Positions 56,003 to 64,000 of a stretch of 64,000 nt of DNA are shown piece after piece. The stretch spans positions 248,001-312,000 of the forward strand of contig NZ_JABJVV010000002.1 in the NCBI RefSeq assembly GCF_013155545.1, read 5' to 3'. A model generated the notes under the pieces. That model was not told the origin of the DNA, made no database searches, and saw only the letters and a program-made list of their open reading frames with translations. Position 1 is the first letter of the stretch; every line of letters begins with the position of its first letter. A program made the position numbers and the translations under genes. The DNA comes from Caenimonas soli. GTDB lineage: Bacteria; Pseudomonadota; Gammaproteobacteria; Burkholderiales; Burkholderiaceae_C.

Positions 56003-57016
56003 TTGAATCATTCCAAGCCCCAGCCCGGCCGCCGTGCCGTGACGAAGACCATATCGATGGCACTGTGCAGCGCCATGTTCGCGATGGTTGCAGCGGACAC
56101 CTGGGCGCAGACCGCCACATACCCCGACAAGCCGATCAAGTGGGTGGTCCCGGTCCCGGCGGGCGGCGGGATGGATGCCGTGACGCGGATCGTGTCCGCC
56201 GGGATGGCCACTGCGCTGAACCAACCGATCGTTGTGGACAACCGCGCGGGCGCCGCAGGTACCATCGGGACCGGTTACGTCGTCCAGGCCGCCCCGGATG
56301 GCTATACCCTCGGGACGGTTGATAACTCGCTCTTCGCGACCGCGCATCTGGTTTTCAGCAAGCTGGCCTTTGCCGGACCCAAAGACCTGAAACTCGTCGC
56401 CACGCTCGTGCGCATTCCGCTCGTACTGGCGGTGCCTGGCGACAGCCCAAGCAAGAATTTCCAGGATTTCATCCAGTCCTCGAAGGCCAACCCAGGAAAG
56501 ATCAGCTACGGCTCACCCGGCCTCGGATCGCCTTTGCACGTGGGAATGGAACTGCTGCAGACGCGGACCGGCACGAAAATGCTGCACGTGCCCTATCGGG
56601 GAATGGGCAGCATTCTGACGGACCTGTCGACTGGAACAATCGGGGCCGCGTTGGTCGACTTCGGCTCCGCGAGATCCTTCGCCGAGTCCGGACGAATCAA
56701 GATCCTCGCAGTCGCCACGGAGAAGCGACTGTCGCAACTGCCTGCCGTACCCACGCTCGATGAACTCGAGGTCAAGAATGTCCCCATCTCCCTCTGGTTT
56801 GCTATTGCCGTTCCGGCAGGCACACCCGAGGCCGCGGTGACGCGACTGGCGCATGCCGCGCAGTTATCTCTTGAGTCGCCGGAAGCCAAGTCAAAATTCG
56901 AAACCATCGGAGCTCAGGTTTTTCTCAAGACCGGCTCCGAGCTGGCTGCGTTCAGTCGCGATCAGGTGGCCTTCTGGGAGAGCATCGTCAAGCCAATGGC
57001 GATCAAGCTGGACTGA
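56003..57016 (+). CDS. Bug/TctC-type solute-binding protein
   Basis: A 337-residue Bug receptor. The Sec signal ends near AADTWAQT; the mature part has KPIKWVVPVPAGGGMDA, DNRAGAAGTIG, HVPYRGMGSIL and QLPAVPTLDELE. The start is most likely TTG 56003, since AGGAG lies 7 bases upstream in the same CAGGAGACAAAC context as the Bug gene at 14696; the earlier ATG 55964 would precede the ribosome site. It is followed by a terminator and the convergent second aconitase. It likely imports the acid processed by the dehydratases nearby. Confidence 0.9.
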   Translation: MNHSKPQPGRRAVTKTISMALCSAMFAMVAADTWAQTATYPDKPIKWVVPVPAGGGMDAVTRIVSAGMATALNQPIVVDNRAGAAGTIGTGYVVQAAPDGYTLGTVDNSLFATAHLVFSKLAFAGPKDLKLVATLVRIPLVLAVPGDSPSKNFQDFIQSSKANPGKISYGSPGLGSPLHVGMELLQTRTGTKMLHVPYRGMGSILTDLSTGTIGAALVDFGSARSFAESGRIKILAVATEKRLSQLPAVPTLDELEVKNVPISLWFAIAVPAGTPEAAVTRLAHAAQLSLESPEAKSKFETIGAQVFLKTGSELAAFSRDQVAFWESIVKPMAIKLD

Positions 57017-57040
57017 GCACTTTGCAGGAACTCAAGCACC

Positions 57041-57066
57041 TTTAGCCGGCGAGCGCGCCGGCTAAA
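57041..57066. terminator. hairpin between convergent Bug and aconitase-family genes
   Basis: TTTAGCCGGC and GCCGGCTAAA form perfect 10-bp arms around a six-base loop GAGCGC. The stem lies in the 63-base gap between the stops of the two convergent genes (57016 and 57080), so it can end transcription in both directions. The outer AAA/TTT of the stem and a following run of A/T provide some of the U-tract. Confidence 0.75.
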
Positions 57067-57079
57067 ACGTTGCTCTTTA

Positions 57080-59074
57080 TCATCTCTCCAGCGGAAGGCC
57101 TGCCTTGTCCGCGCCGATGGCTTGCTCATCGAAACGCGACTGAAGTTCGGCAAACGACAACAACTCGCCGCCGATCGCACTTGCCGCGACGGTGGGCGGA
57201 CTGGCGAGCCAGATCTGACCCGGACCAGAGCGACCGGGGAAGTTGCGGTTCTGCGCGCTCACCGTGACCTGGTCGGGCCTCAGCGACGCTCCCGGTCCGG
57301 AGTTGGCACAGGCTCCGCAGTCGGGCAGAAGGACCGTTGCGCCGACCAGCTGAAACGTCTCCAAATAGCCTTTGGCCTCGCAGTAGTCGCGGACCGCCAT
57401 CGTGCCGAACTGGAGGTAGAACTCAACGCCCTCTGCCACCCTCATGCCGCGGTCGGCTGCCCAAGACAAGACGGCATGATAGCCATCGAAGTCTTCCCGC
57501 TTCCCGCCTGTACATGACCCCGCAAAGGCAATATCGATTTTCGGCCGCTCGGGCAGGCTGGACAGTGGGACTCCGTTTCCGGGATCGCCCGGCGCAGCGA
57601 CCATGGGGGACAGTACTGTCGTGTCGACAACGATGGTGTCCGAATAGCTCGCGCCCGGGTCACTCTTCATCCAAGGCTCGAGGGCAAAGTTGATCCCACG
57701 CCTTTCACGCAGGAACTCGCAGGTCTTGTCGTCGGGCTCGACAATCCCCGCGAACCCGCCGAGTTCTGCCACCATGTTCGTCAACGTCGTTCGCTCGTCG
57801 ATCGACAAATGGCGCATGCTCGTGCCGGAGAACTCGAACACCTTTCCGAGCCCGAGTCCTCCTCGAATCTTGGGATGCGCGAGCAGGTTCAAGGCGAGGT
57901 CCTTGCCGGTGATGCCTGCCGGCACCTCGCCATTGAACTCAATGCGCAGCGTCTCGGGCACCGTGATGCGCACTGCGCCTGTCAGCATGGCGCTGGCCAT
58001 GTCGGTGGTGCCCACTCCGAAGGCCAGACAGCCAAGCGCTCCCGAATGAGGCGTGTGGGAATCAGTTCCCACCAATACTTGGCCAGGTAGCGCATATCGC
58101 TCTGCCATCATGGGATGGCAGATGCCCTCGGATCCGCCGGGGCCCGGCAGGTAGCCGTGTGAGCGAATGCCATACTCCTTCAGGAATTCTTCGTGGACTT
58201 CGTGCATGACTCTCATGCCCACCGGAGGTTTACCGGGATGAACGTATTTGGGATGCCGGCTGATATACGAAGCGTGCTCGGCAAATCCGATGATGGAGGG
58301 GACGTCAACGAGCTTCAACGGCCGACCAAAGGCGGCATGCATCATGTGAGCCGCCATTCCGGTATAGACCTCAATGATGTAACGCCAGTCCGCGCGGACG
58401 AACGCGCCATGTCCTGGAATCAACTCGCCACTGGTGTGATTGGTCTCAACCACGTTCCGCGCCAGTATCTTTTGCGTGAGCGTCAAAGGTCGGTGATCGT
58501 CCTTTAACACGTGGCTGCGTCGCACCGATTTCAAGTGCTCGCGCCCATAGAGGAGCAGCCCGCCCATGCGCAAGATGGAGGCCGCCAACTTGTCCCGCGG
58601 CGCAAGCAGTTCTTCGACCTCGATTCGCTCGCCACGCTGAATGCGCTCAATCAGACCAAAATCCGTTGAGGTATAGAGGCCGACGTTGTCAGCGTTCTGG
58701 CGGTAGATGCGCTCGAAGCTTTCGGCGATAACCAAGCGAATGCCCGCATATCGCTCGGCCACTGGACTATGCTCACGCGAGGAGCCTTTGCCATACCGTC
58801 GACCACCAACGGTGACTGAAAATTTTCCCGCGAGCGCGGCATCCTTGATGATGGGTCGGGCGTCTCCGGCGCTAAAACCTGTGTAGACGTGCCGCCCCAA
58901 CTGCTCATCGACGTGGATCAAAGATGGTCCCGGGGTTATCTCGTCCGTCGAGATGTCATTGCGCAGTTGCCCCGCATCGCTGAGGTTTAAATTCGTGCCG
59001 GACAACTGGGCTCGCACCTTTTCTGCGTCATTGCAAAGAAAGAGAATGCGGCCGGGAAGTTCGAGGTGGGTCAT
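57080..59074 (-). CDS. aconitase-family hydro-lyase, swivel-first (paralogue 2)
   Basis: A 664-residue enzyme of the same architecture as 51062-53026: swivel domain with YGKGSSREHSP (94-104), then catalytic domains with GTDSHTPHSGALG, AGSCTGGKRED and the CGAC pair. The two share long blocks (SSREHSP, IRLVIAESFERIYRQNADN, GGKRED). The second gives an extra ten-residue stretch between swivel and catalytic parts. ATG 59074 has GGAGAG upstream. It is convergent with the Bug gene and stands at the end of a region containing RraA and SMP-30 genes. Distinct substrates or successive hydration steps are likely. Confidence 0.92.
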   Translation of the reverse strand: MTHLELPGRILFLCNDAEKVRAQLSGTNLNLSDAGQLRNDISTDEITPGPSLIHVDEQLGRHVYTGFSAGDARPIIKDAALAGKFSVTVGGRRYGKGSSREHSPVAERYAGIRLVIAESFERIYRQNADNVGLYTSTDFGLIERIQRGERIEVEELLAPRDKLAASILRMGGLLLYGREHLKSVRRSHVLKDDHRPLTLTQKILARNVVETNHTSGELIPGHGAFVRADWRYIIEVYTGMAAHMMHAAFGRPLKLVDVPSIIGFAEHASYISRHPKYVHPGKPPVGMRVMHEVHEEFLKEYGIRSHGYLPGPGGSEGICHPMMAERYALPGQVLVGTDSHTPHSGALGCLAFGVGTTDMASAMLTGAVRITVPETLRIEFNGEVPAGITGKDLALNLLAHPKIRGGLGLGKVFEFSGTSMRHLSIDERTTLTNMVAELGGFAGIVEPDDKTCEFLRERRGINFALEPWMKSDPGASYSDTIVVDTTVLSPMVAAPGDPGNGVPLSSLPERPKIDIAFAGSCTGGKREDFDGYHAVLSWAADRGMRVAEGVEFYLQFGTMAVRDYCEAKGYLETFQLVGATVLLPDCGACANSGPGASLRPDQVTVSAQNRNFPGRSGPGQIWLASPPTVAASAIGGELLSFAELQSRFDEQAIGADKAGLPLER

Positions 59075-59445
59075 GGGTATCTCTCCATATCTTGCGAGTC
59101 TAGGTTTCGTCGCGAGGATGAAGAGCTTCCCGTTGCGCAGCCTCCCGTTCTCCAAATACGAAGTGGCCCCGTCTGGTACGCCGCAGGTCGCAGGTCAGCC
59201 CTGATCGGAGCTGCTTGTGGAAGGTGAAGTTTCGCGCGGGCCGCAAGGATCTCGGACAGCGCTTCTGCTTAGTCCTGGTGCCGATGTGCATCAACCTAGT
59301 TGTCGGGTTGGGTGCAGATCGCCAGAGCGCCGAGTCTTCCGCCGCCGCAGATGACCAGCTGGCCAAATTGGTGCCCGCGGCTTGCCGCTGACGTCCGTCA
59401 GCGACCGCCGTGCGTGCTTTCGCGAATTCATGTATGATGCGCATC
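59075..59445. other. 371-base intergenic stretch before second TetR gene
   Basis: The region lies between the leftward aconitase-family start and the rightward TetR start. The right edge carries operator copy 2 over the TetR start codon. The rest contains only short open frames without recognisable similarity, and several Arg/Ser-rich translations typical of non-coding high-GC DNA. I see no RNA gene or repeat. Confidence 0.6.
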
Positions 59446-59447
59446 AT
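59434..59447. promoter_or_regulatory. TetR operator, copy 2 (over start codon of TetR gene)
   Basis: ATGATGCGCATCAT is a perfect 14-bp palindrome. Its last two bases are the first two bases of the chosen TetR start codon ATG 59446, so bound repressor would block its own expression. It is the same core as the site at 515-532 (there with central CA) and at 60074-60087. Confidence 0.8.
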
Positions 59448-60033
59448 GCGAAAGACAAAGCACAACGCCAGAACGGCTGCCAAGGAAGCCTCACACGAAC
59501 GCATCGTGTCCGTAGCTGCGCGGGCGATCCGTCGTAGCGGCTACGACGGTACCGGCGTAGCCGACATCATGAAGGAGGCCGGCCTGACCCATGGCGCCTT
59601 TTACGCCCATTTCACTTCACGCGAGGCCATGTTGGCAGAAGCGGCGAGCCGGGCGTGCGCTGAGGCAGCCGCCGCAGCGGCGGGCGTTGTTGCCAGCGTG
59701 CGCCCCGAGCAGGCATTGGCATCCATGCTTGGCGCCTATCTCTCGCGGGAGCACCTAGAGCAGGTCGAGATGGGATGCCCTCTGGCCGCGCTGGGCTCGG
59801 AGACGCCGCGCCAGGCGCCCGAAGTACGCCGAACGACCACCCGGCACATCAAGGAAATGATTGACCTTGTTGCCCGTCAGTTGCCTGACTGGGGGCAGCC
59901 CGGTGCCCACGAACGAGCGCTCGTGACCGTCGCCACAATGGTGGGCACCTTGCTGCTGGCTCGTGCAGTCGACGAGCCCGCACTGTCGAATAGCCTGTGC
60001 GAGGCCGCATTGAAGCACCTGGTCCCCGCCTGA
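59446..60033 (+). CDS. TetR/AcrR family transcriptional regulator
   Basis: A 195-residue TetR repressor. Helix-turn-helix YDGTGVADIMKEAGLTHGAF (about 35-54), then the ligand domain with GCPLAALGSETPRQ and TMVGTLLLARAVDEPALS, as in the AcrR-type branch. ATG 59446 is preferred, overlapping the operator; ATGs at 59434 and 59437 and GTG 59410 are in frame. It is paralogous to the TetR at 1-495. An identical palindrome lies ahead of the quinone oxidoreductase, so it most likely represses the reductase/hydrolase genes downstream, inactivated by an electrophile or quinone. Confidence 0.94.
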   Translation: MRKTKHNARTAAKEASHERIVSVAARAIRRSGYDGTGVADIMKEAGLTHGAFYAHFTSREAMLAEAASRACAEAAAAAAGVVASVRPEQALASMLGAYLSREHLEQVEMGCPLAALGSETPRQAPEVRRTTTRHIKEMIDLVARQLPDWGQPGAHERALVTVATMVGTLLLARAVDEPALSNSLCEAALKHLVPA

Positions 60034-60072
60034 ACCCACCAAGACACGCTGCCCCTTTCGCTCGCTCGTACA

Positions 60073-60088
60073 TATGATGCGCATCATA
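60073..60088. promoter_or_regulatory. TetR operator, copy 3 (before quinone oxidoreductase)
   Basis: TATGATGCGCATCATA is a perfect 16-bp palindrome, 26 bases upstream of ATG 60115. It contains the same 14-bp core as operator copy 2. Binding here would control the quinone oxidoreductase and genes downstream. Confidence 0.85.
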
Positions 60089-60114
60089 CTAGATCACCAG
60101 GAATAGGAGAAAAC

Positions 60115-61116
60115 ATGAAAGCCTTTGTTCTCAAGCGGTATGGAAAGAAGCGCGCGTTGGAGTTGGCAGAGATGCCGACTCCGGAACTGCGCGACGACGA
60201 GGTCCTGGTCGAGGTCCATGCCGCCGGCGTGAACCAGCTGGACTCCAAGTTACGGGATGGAGAGTTCAAGCTCATCCTGCCCTATCGCCTGCCCCTCATC
60301 CTGGGTCACGACGTAGCTGGTGTGGTGGTCAAGGTCGGCCCGCGCGTGCGGCAGTTCAAGCCGGGCGATGAGGTCTATGCGCGGCCGGATGATTTTCGGA
60401 TCGGCACATTCGCTGAATTTGTCCCCGTCAAGGAAGCGTCCCTGGCCATCAAGCCCAAGGGTCTCACGATGGAGGAAGCCGCTTCCATTCCCCTGGTTGC
60501 CTTGACGGCTTGGCAGGCACTGGTCGAGAAGGCCAACCTGAAAAAGGGACAGAAGGTCTTCATTCAGGCGGGCTCCGGCGGCGTGGGCACCTTTGCTATT
60601 CAGCTGGCCAAGCAGCTGGGCGCCACTGTTGCCACGACGACCAGTACGGCCAATATCGCGCTAGTGAAGAGCCTGGGCGCGGACGTCGTCATCGACTACA
60701 AGACGCAGGATTTCGAGGATGTCTTGCGCGCGTACGACGTCGTGCTGAACAGCCAGGACGGCAAGACGCTCGAAAAGTCCCTGCGCGTGCTCAAGCCCGG
60801 CGGCAAGCTCATCTCCATCTCCGGGCCCCCTGATCCTGCATTCGGCAAGGAAATCGGGGCACCCTGGTTCGTGAAACTGGTCGTGCGGATGCTGAGCTCA
60901 GGAGTCAGGCGAAGGGCAAAGAGCCGCGGGGTCGGCTTCTCGTTCCTTTTCATGAAGGCGAGCGGGAGCCAGCTGCGCGAGATCACCCGTCTCTTCGACG
61001 CCGGCGTCATCCGCCCCGTCATGGACCGTGTCTTCCCGTTCGATCAAACCAACGAGGCGCTGGCCTATGTCGAAGCAGGCCGCGCCAAGGGCAAGGTCGT
61101 CATCAAGATCAGATAG
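60115..61116 (+). CDS. zinc-free NADP-dependent alcohol dehydrogenase/quinone oxidoreductase (MDR superfamily)
   Basis: A 333-residue medium-chain reductase. The GroES-like half has NQLDSKLRDGEF and LILGHDVAGVVVKVG; the nucleotide motif is AGSGGVGTFAIQLAKQLGA. Structural and catalytic zinc cysteines are missing, as in QOR/zeta-crystallin-like enzymes, which reduce quinones or enones with NAD(P)H. AGGAG precedes ATG 60115. It lies directly behind a TetR operator and 79 bases before an old-yellow enzyme gene; both reduce electrophilic alkenes, so a detoxification or enone-catabolism role is plausible. Confidence 0.92.
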   Translation: MKAFVLKRYGKKRALELAEMPTPELRDDEVLVEVHAAGVNQLDSKLRDGEFKLILPYRLPLILGHDVAGVVVKVGPRVRQFKPGDEVYARPDDFRIGTFAEFVPVKEASLAIKPKGLTMEEAASIPLVALTAWQALVEKANLKKGQKVFIQAGSGGVGTFAIQLAKQLGATVATTTSTANIALVKSLGADVVIDYKTQDFEDVLRAYDVVLNSQDGKTLEKSLRVLKPGGKLISISGPPDPAFGKEIGAPWFVKLVVRMLSSGVRRRAKSRGVGFSFLFMKASGSQLREITRLFDAGVIRPVMDRVFPFDQTNEALAYVEAGRAKGKVVIKIR

Positions 61117-61195
61117 CAGCTATCCGCTGCACCCCCAGAGTTCCCTTCTCAGGCTTCCTGATTCTTCCAATTTCCGCAATTAACCAAAGAACCCC

Positions 61196-62290
61196 ATGCT
61201 CTTCCAATCGCTCATCACACCCTCCATTCAACTTGCCAACCGCGCCGTCATGGCGCCCATGACGCGCAGCCGCGCCGACGATGCCAACACACCCAGCGCG
61301 CTGATCGCCGAGTACTACGGCCAGCGCGCAACGGCCGGCCTGATCATCACCGAGGGGACCTCGCCGTCGCCCAACGGCCTGGGCTACGCGCGCATCCCCG
61401 GGCTCTTCAATGATGCACAGGTGCGCGGATGGAAGGTGGTCACCGATGCGGTCCACGCTAAGGGTGGCAAGATCTTCGTGCAACTCATGCATACCGGCCG
61501 CGTGACCCACGTGGCCAACCTGCCGGCGGGCGCGCAGGTGATTGGGCCGACGTCCACTGCCTGTCCCGGCGAAATGCACACCGATGCACAGGGCATGCAG
61601 CCGCATAGCATCCCTCGCGCGATGACCGCTCCCGACATCGCCCACGCCGTCCAGGAGTACGCCCACTCGGCGCAGCTCGCCATTGAAGCGGGATTCGACG
61701 GCGTGGAGCTGCATGCCGCGAACGGCTATTTGATCGAACAGTTCCTGAACGCCAATGTGAACCAGCGTACCGGCGCTTACGGCGGCAGTATCAAGGGCCG
61801 CAATCGATTCGCGCTTGAGGTCGCCCGCGCCACGGCAGCCGCCATCGGTGCCCATCGCGTCGGTATCCGGCTGTCGCCCTACGGCGTGTTCAACAGCACC
61901 GGCGCATTCCCCGAGGTCGAGGCGCAGTACCTGGCACTCACCCAGGAACTCTCGCAGCTGGGCTTGCTATACCTCCACCTGCTGGATCACTCGGCAATGG
62001 GTGCGCCGCCGGTGCCTGCCGATTTGAAGGCACGGCTTCGCGCTGCATTCCAGGGCTTGTTCATTCTTGCCGGCGGCTTCGATCGTACCGAAGCGGAAGG
62101 TGCGCTCAAGACAGGCCAGGCAGATCTCATCGCCTTCGCCCGTCCCTTCCTTGCCAATCCCGACCTGGTGGAGCGCATGCGGGCCGAAGCGGAACTGAAT
62201 GCCATAGATATGGCGACGTTCTACACACCAGGCTCAAAGGGCTACACCGACTATCCGACCCTTGCGCGACGATCCGCTGTGCCGGCATGA
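61196..62290 (+). CDS. old yellow enzyme family alkene reductase (NemA-like)
   Basis: A 364-residue FMN-dependent ene-reductase. Active-site H173 and N176 lie in LHAANGYLIEQF, and Y178 is the likely proton donor. The N-terminal APMTRSRA and C-terminal ILAGGFDRTEAEGAL (phosphate binding) match. It reduces alpha,beta-unsaturated carbonyls and nitro compounds, cytoplasmic. It follows the MDR reductase and precedes a hydrolase pair on the same strand, all behind the TetR operator. Confidence 0.94.
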   Translation: MLFQSLITPSIQLANRAVMAPMTRSRADDANTPSALIAEYYGQRATAGLIITEGTSPSPNGLGYARIPGLFNDAQVRGWKVVTDAVHAKGGKIFVQLMHTGRVTHVANLPAGAQVIGPTSTACPGEMHTDAQGMQPHSIPRAMTAPDIAHAVQEYAHSAQLAIEAGFDGVELHAANGYLIEQFLNANVNQRTGAYGGSIKGRNRFALEVARATAAAIGAHRVGIRLSPYGVFNSTGAFPEVEAQYLALTQELSQLGLLYLHLLDHSAMGAPPVPADLKARLRAAFQGLFILAGGFDRTEAEGALKTGQADLIAFARPFLANPDLVERMRAEAELNAIDMATFYTPGSKGYTDYPTLARRSAVPA

Positions 62291-62334
62291 ACGTCGCACA
62301 CATTTAAACCATTCACATCCTGGAGATTGATGCA

Positions 62335-63300
62335 ATGCGTTATCAACTAAAAGTAGGCGTCCTGGCTTTCGCCCTGGCCGCGCCGTTCATTTCACCGGCG
62401 GCAGGGGCAAGCGAGGGATCAAACGGCACCAAGGCCAGTCAGCCGTCATCGGCACAGGCGAAGGAGTTATCCTGGACCAACGTGCCGACGAAAACCATCG
62501 CCGCGCAAGGCGTCGACTTCGCATACCGCGAGCTCGGGACGCGAAACGGCGGGGTACCCTTGGTGCTTCTAAACCACCTGGCAGCCGTGCTGGACAACTG
62601 GGACCCTCGCGTTGTGGACGGTATGGCGGCGAAGCACCATGTGATCGTCTTCGACAACCGAGGCGTTGGCGCGTCCAGCGGCTCGCCGAAAAATTTGATG
62701 GAACAGATGGCAGACGATGCCGTCATTTTCATCAAGGCGATGGGGTTCAAGCAAGTTGACCTCCTCGGCTTTTCGATGGGCGGAATGATCGCCCAGGAAA
62801 TTGTGCTGAAGGAGCCGCAACTCGTCCGCAAGATGATTCTCGCGGGTACAGGTCCCGCTGGTGGCGAGGGCATCAGCACGGTGGCTCGCGTCGCAAATTA
62901 CGACCTGCTTCGAGGCTTGATGACAGGCCAGGATCCAAAGCAATTCCTGTTCTTCACTCGCACCCCCAATGGCATCGAGGCTGGCAAGGCCTTTCTGGCG
63001 CGGTTGAAGGAACGCTCGGAAGACCGCGACAAGGACATCTCTGCGAGCGCGTACGTGGCGCAGCTACAGGCGCTGGGCGCCTGGGGTCAGAAGAAGCCTG
63101 CCGACCTTTCGGTGGTCAAGCATCCCGTGCTCGTTGTCAATGGTGACCATGACCGGATGGTCCCAACGACAGACTCGCGCGACTTGGCCCGACGGCTTCC
63201 GAACAGCACGCTCATCATCTATCCCGACGCCGGTCACGGCGGAGTGTTTCAGTTTCATGCCGACTTTGTGCCCAAGGCCCTGGAATTCCTTGCTCGATAG
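62335..63300 (+). CDS. secreted alpha/beta hydrolase
   Basis: A 321-residue hydrolase with an N-terminal signal-like stretch (about 6-24, KVGVLAFALAAPFISPAAG) and a flexible linker to residue 45. The nucleophile is S147 (LLGFSMGGM), oxyanion region LVLLNHLAAVLDNW, acid in NGDHDRMVP and histidine in DAGHGG. It resembles epoxide-hydrolase or ester-hydrolase-type enzymes, acting in the periplasm. It is followed by a related hydrolase without signal at 63334. AGGAG lies before ATG 62335. Confidence 0.88.
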   Translation: MRYQLKVGVLAFALAAPFISPAAGASEGSNGTKASQPSSAQAKELSWTNVPTKTIAAQGVDFAYRELGTRNGGVPLVLLNHLAAVLDNWDPRVVDGMAAKHHVIVFDNRGVGASSGSPKNLMEQMADDAVIFIKAMGFKQVDLLGFSMGGMIAQEIVLKEPQLVRKMILAGTGPAGGEGISTVARVANYDLLRGLMTGQDPKQFLFFTRTPNGIEAGKAFLARLKERSEDRDKDISASAYVAQLQALGAWGQKKPADLSVVKHPVLVVNGDHDRMVPTTDSRDLARRLPNSTLIIYPDAGHGGVFQFHADFVPKALEFLAR

Positions 63301-63333
63301 AGCATGGCATATACCCGCGAGAAAGATCCCAAC

Positions 63334-64000
63334 ATGACCGATACACACCTCACCGCCCCGACTCGCGTCGTGGAAATCGATGGCGATAGATTCGCGTATC
63401 GCCGCTGGGGCAACAGCAGCACAGGACAGCCGCCACTGTTCTTTCTCCAACATTTCCGTGGAGGCATGGATCACTGGGACCCGCTCATGACCGATGGCCT
63501 GGCCGCAGGGCGTGAGGTCATTCTCTACAACGGGCGCGGAATTGCATCCTCTTCTGGCAAACCGCGCACTCGGATCGAACACATGGCCGATGACGCAGCC
63601 GCGGTCATACGAAAACTCGGACTAGAAAAAGTCGATGTCCTGGGTTTCTCCCTCGGTGGTTTTCAGGCCCAGGATTTGACACGACGCCATCCTGATCTCG
63701 TGCGCAAGCTCATGCTGCTCGGGACGGGGCCTCGTGGCGGGAATCCGGATTCAGATCCCGGTGTGCTGGAGGCGGCTCCGCGCCCGGTCCCGACTGTGGA
63801 TGATTTCTTGTTTCTATTCTTCGGTCGATCCGAGGCCGCGAGAAGCGCCGGGCGCGACTTCTGGAACCGCCGTCACCAGCGCGTGGATCAAGACCCGCCC
63901 AGTTCGCCAGCGGTGATCCAGGCTCAGATCGAGGCAAACATGTACTACTTGCCCAAACTCGATCCCAAAGAACCGTTCGCTCACCTGCGCGAAATCAAGC
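63334..64000 (+). CDS. alpha/beta hydrolase (3' end outside window)
   Basis: The 222 codons present encode an alpha/beta hydrolase with nucleophile S106 (VLGFSLGGF), and FLQHFRGGMDHWDP as oxyanion turn. It aligns with the preceding secreted hydrolase over much of its length, suggesting duplication, but lacks a signal peptide and is cytoplasmic. The stop, acid and histidine lie beyond base 64000. ATG 63334 is chosen; ATG 63304 in frame is possible but has no ribosome site. Confidence 0.88.
   Translation, partial: MTDTHLTAPTRVVEIDGDRFAYRRWGNSSTGQPPLFFLQHFRGGMDHWDPLMTDGLAAGREVILYNGRGIASSSGKPRTRIEHMADDAAAVIRKLGLEKVDVLGFSLGGFQAQDLTRRHPDLVRKLMLLGTGPRGGNPDSDPGVLEAAPRPVPTVDDFLFLFFGRSEAARSAGRDFWNRRHQRVDQDPPSSPAVIQAQIEANMYYLPKLDPKEPFAHLREIK

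Overview
The window is a dense, high-GC chromosomal stretch carrying almost only catabolic, transport and regulatory genes. It looks like a betaproteobacterium of the order Burkholderiales (Variovorax/Comamonadaceae or Achromobacter/Bordetella-like). The reasons are six tripartite-tricarboxylate (Bug/TctC-type) periplasmic binding proteins without their membrane partners, many LysR/IclR/TetR/AraC regulators, a fused indolepyruvate:ferredoxin oxidoreductase, and sets of CoA ligase, CoA transferase and thiolase genes. This placement is inferred from gene content; no database search was possible. I saw no tRNA, rRNA, CRISPR array, insertion sequence or phage gene.

Layout. (1) 1-4434: a TetR regulator cut by the window edge, a thiolase, a small unknown protein and a molybdopterin oxidoreductase. 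(2) 4443-18442: an AraC regulator divergent from a 13-kb same-strand block: enoyl-CoA hydratase, CaiB-type CoA transferase, true fumarylacetoacetase, three-subunit Mo hydroxylase (CoxS-L-M order), exported DUF302 protein, a fused double CoxG protein, a Bug receptor, an acyl-CoA ligase, an ABM-fold protein and an SDR. This reads as one aerobic pathway for an organic acid, probably cyclic. (3) 18465-20384: a LysR regulator divergent from an amidohydrolase. (4) 20407-32717: two divergent arms around an IclR-controlled promoter region. Leftward are two ABC permeases, a binding protein, an FAA-hydrolase-type enzyme, a shikimate-dehydrogenase-like enzyme, a Gfo/Idh/MocA dehydrogenase, a cupin, a 72-aa protein and a lone response regulator. 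Rightward are IclR, a 2-oxopentenoate-hydratase-like enzyme, an unknown protein, the ABC ATPase, another FAA-hydrolase protein and a broken altronate dehydratase.

(5) 32789-37132: a leftward operon of threonine aldolase, M24 peptidase-like enzyme and two Bug receptors. (6) 37430-42801: a hydrolase remnant, a LysR regulator divergent from a Bug receptor plus alpha/beta hydrolase, then a large DUF6351-like lipoprotein. (7) 42876-50268: a leftward run of LysR, Bug receptor, fused 2-oxoacid:ferredoxin oxidoreductase, thiolase and glutathione transferase. (8) 50321-59074: two paralogous swivel-first aconitase-family dehydratases, with Crp/Fnr, RraA-type aldolase, LysR, SMP-30 lactonase and Bug genes between or beside them. 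(9) 59446-64000: a second TetR regulator, paralogous to the first, followed by a zinc-free quinone oxidoreductase, an old-yellow-enzyme reductase and two alpha/beta hydrolases, the last cut by the window edge.

The strongest new signals are regulatory. An almost identical palindrome lies in front of both TetR genes and of the quinone oxidoreductase. Two exact inverted 21-bp copies of an operator sit 18 bases from the two start codons of the IclR arms. A 32-bp element with 26 identities occurs in front of both the LysR/amidohydrolase pair and the threonine-aldolase operon 18 kb away. The best candidates for undescribed pathways are the IclR-controlled ABC/FAA-hydrolase cluster and the paired aconitase/RraA/SMP-30 cluster.
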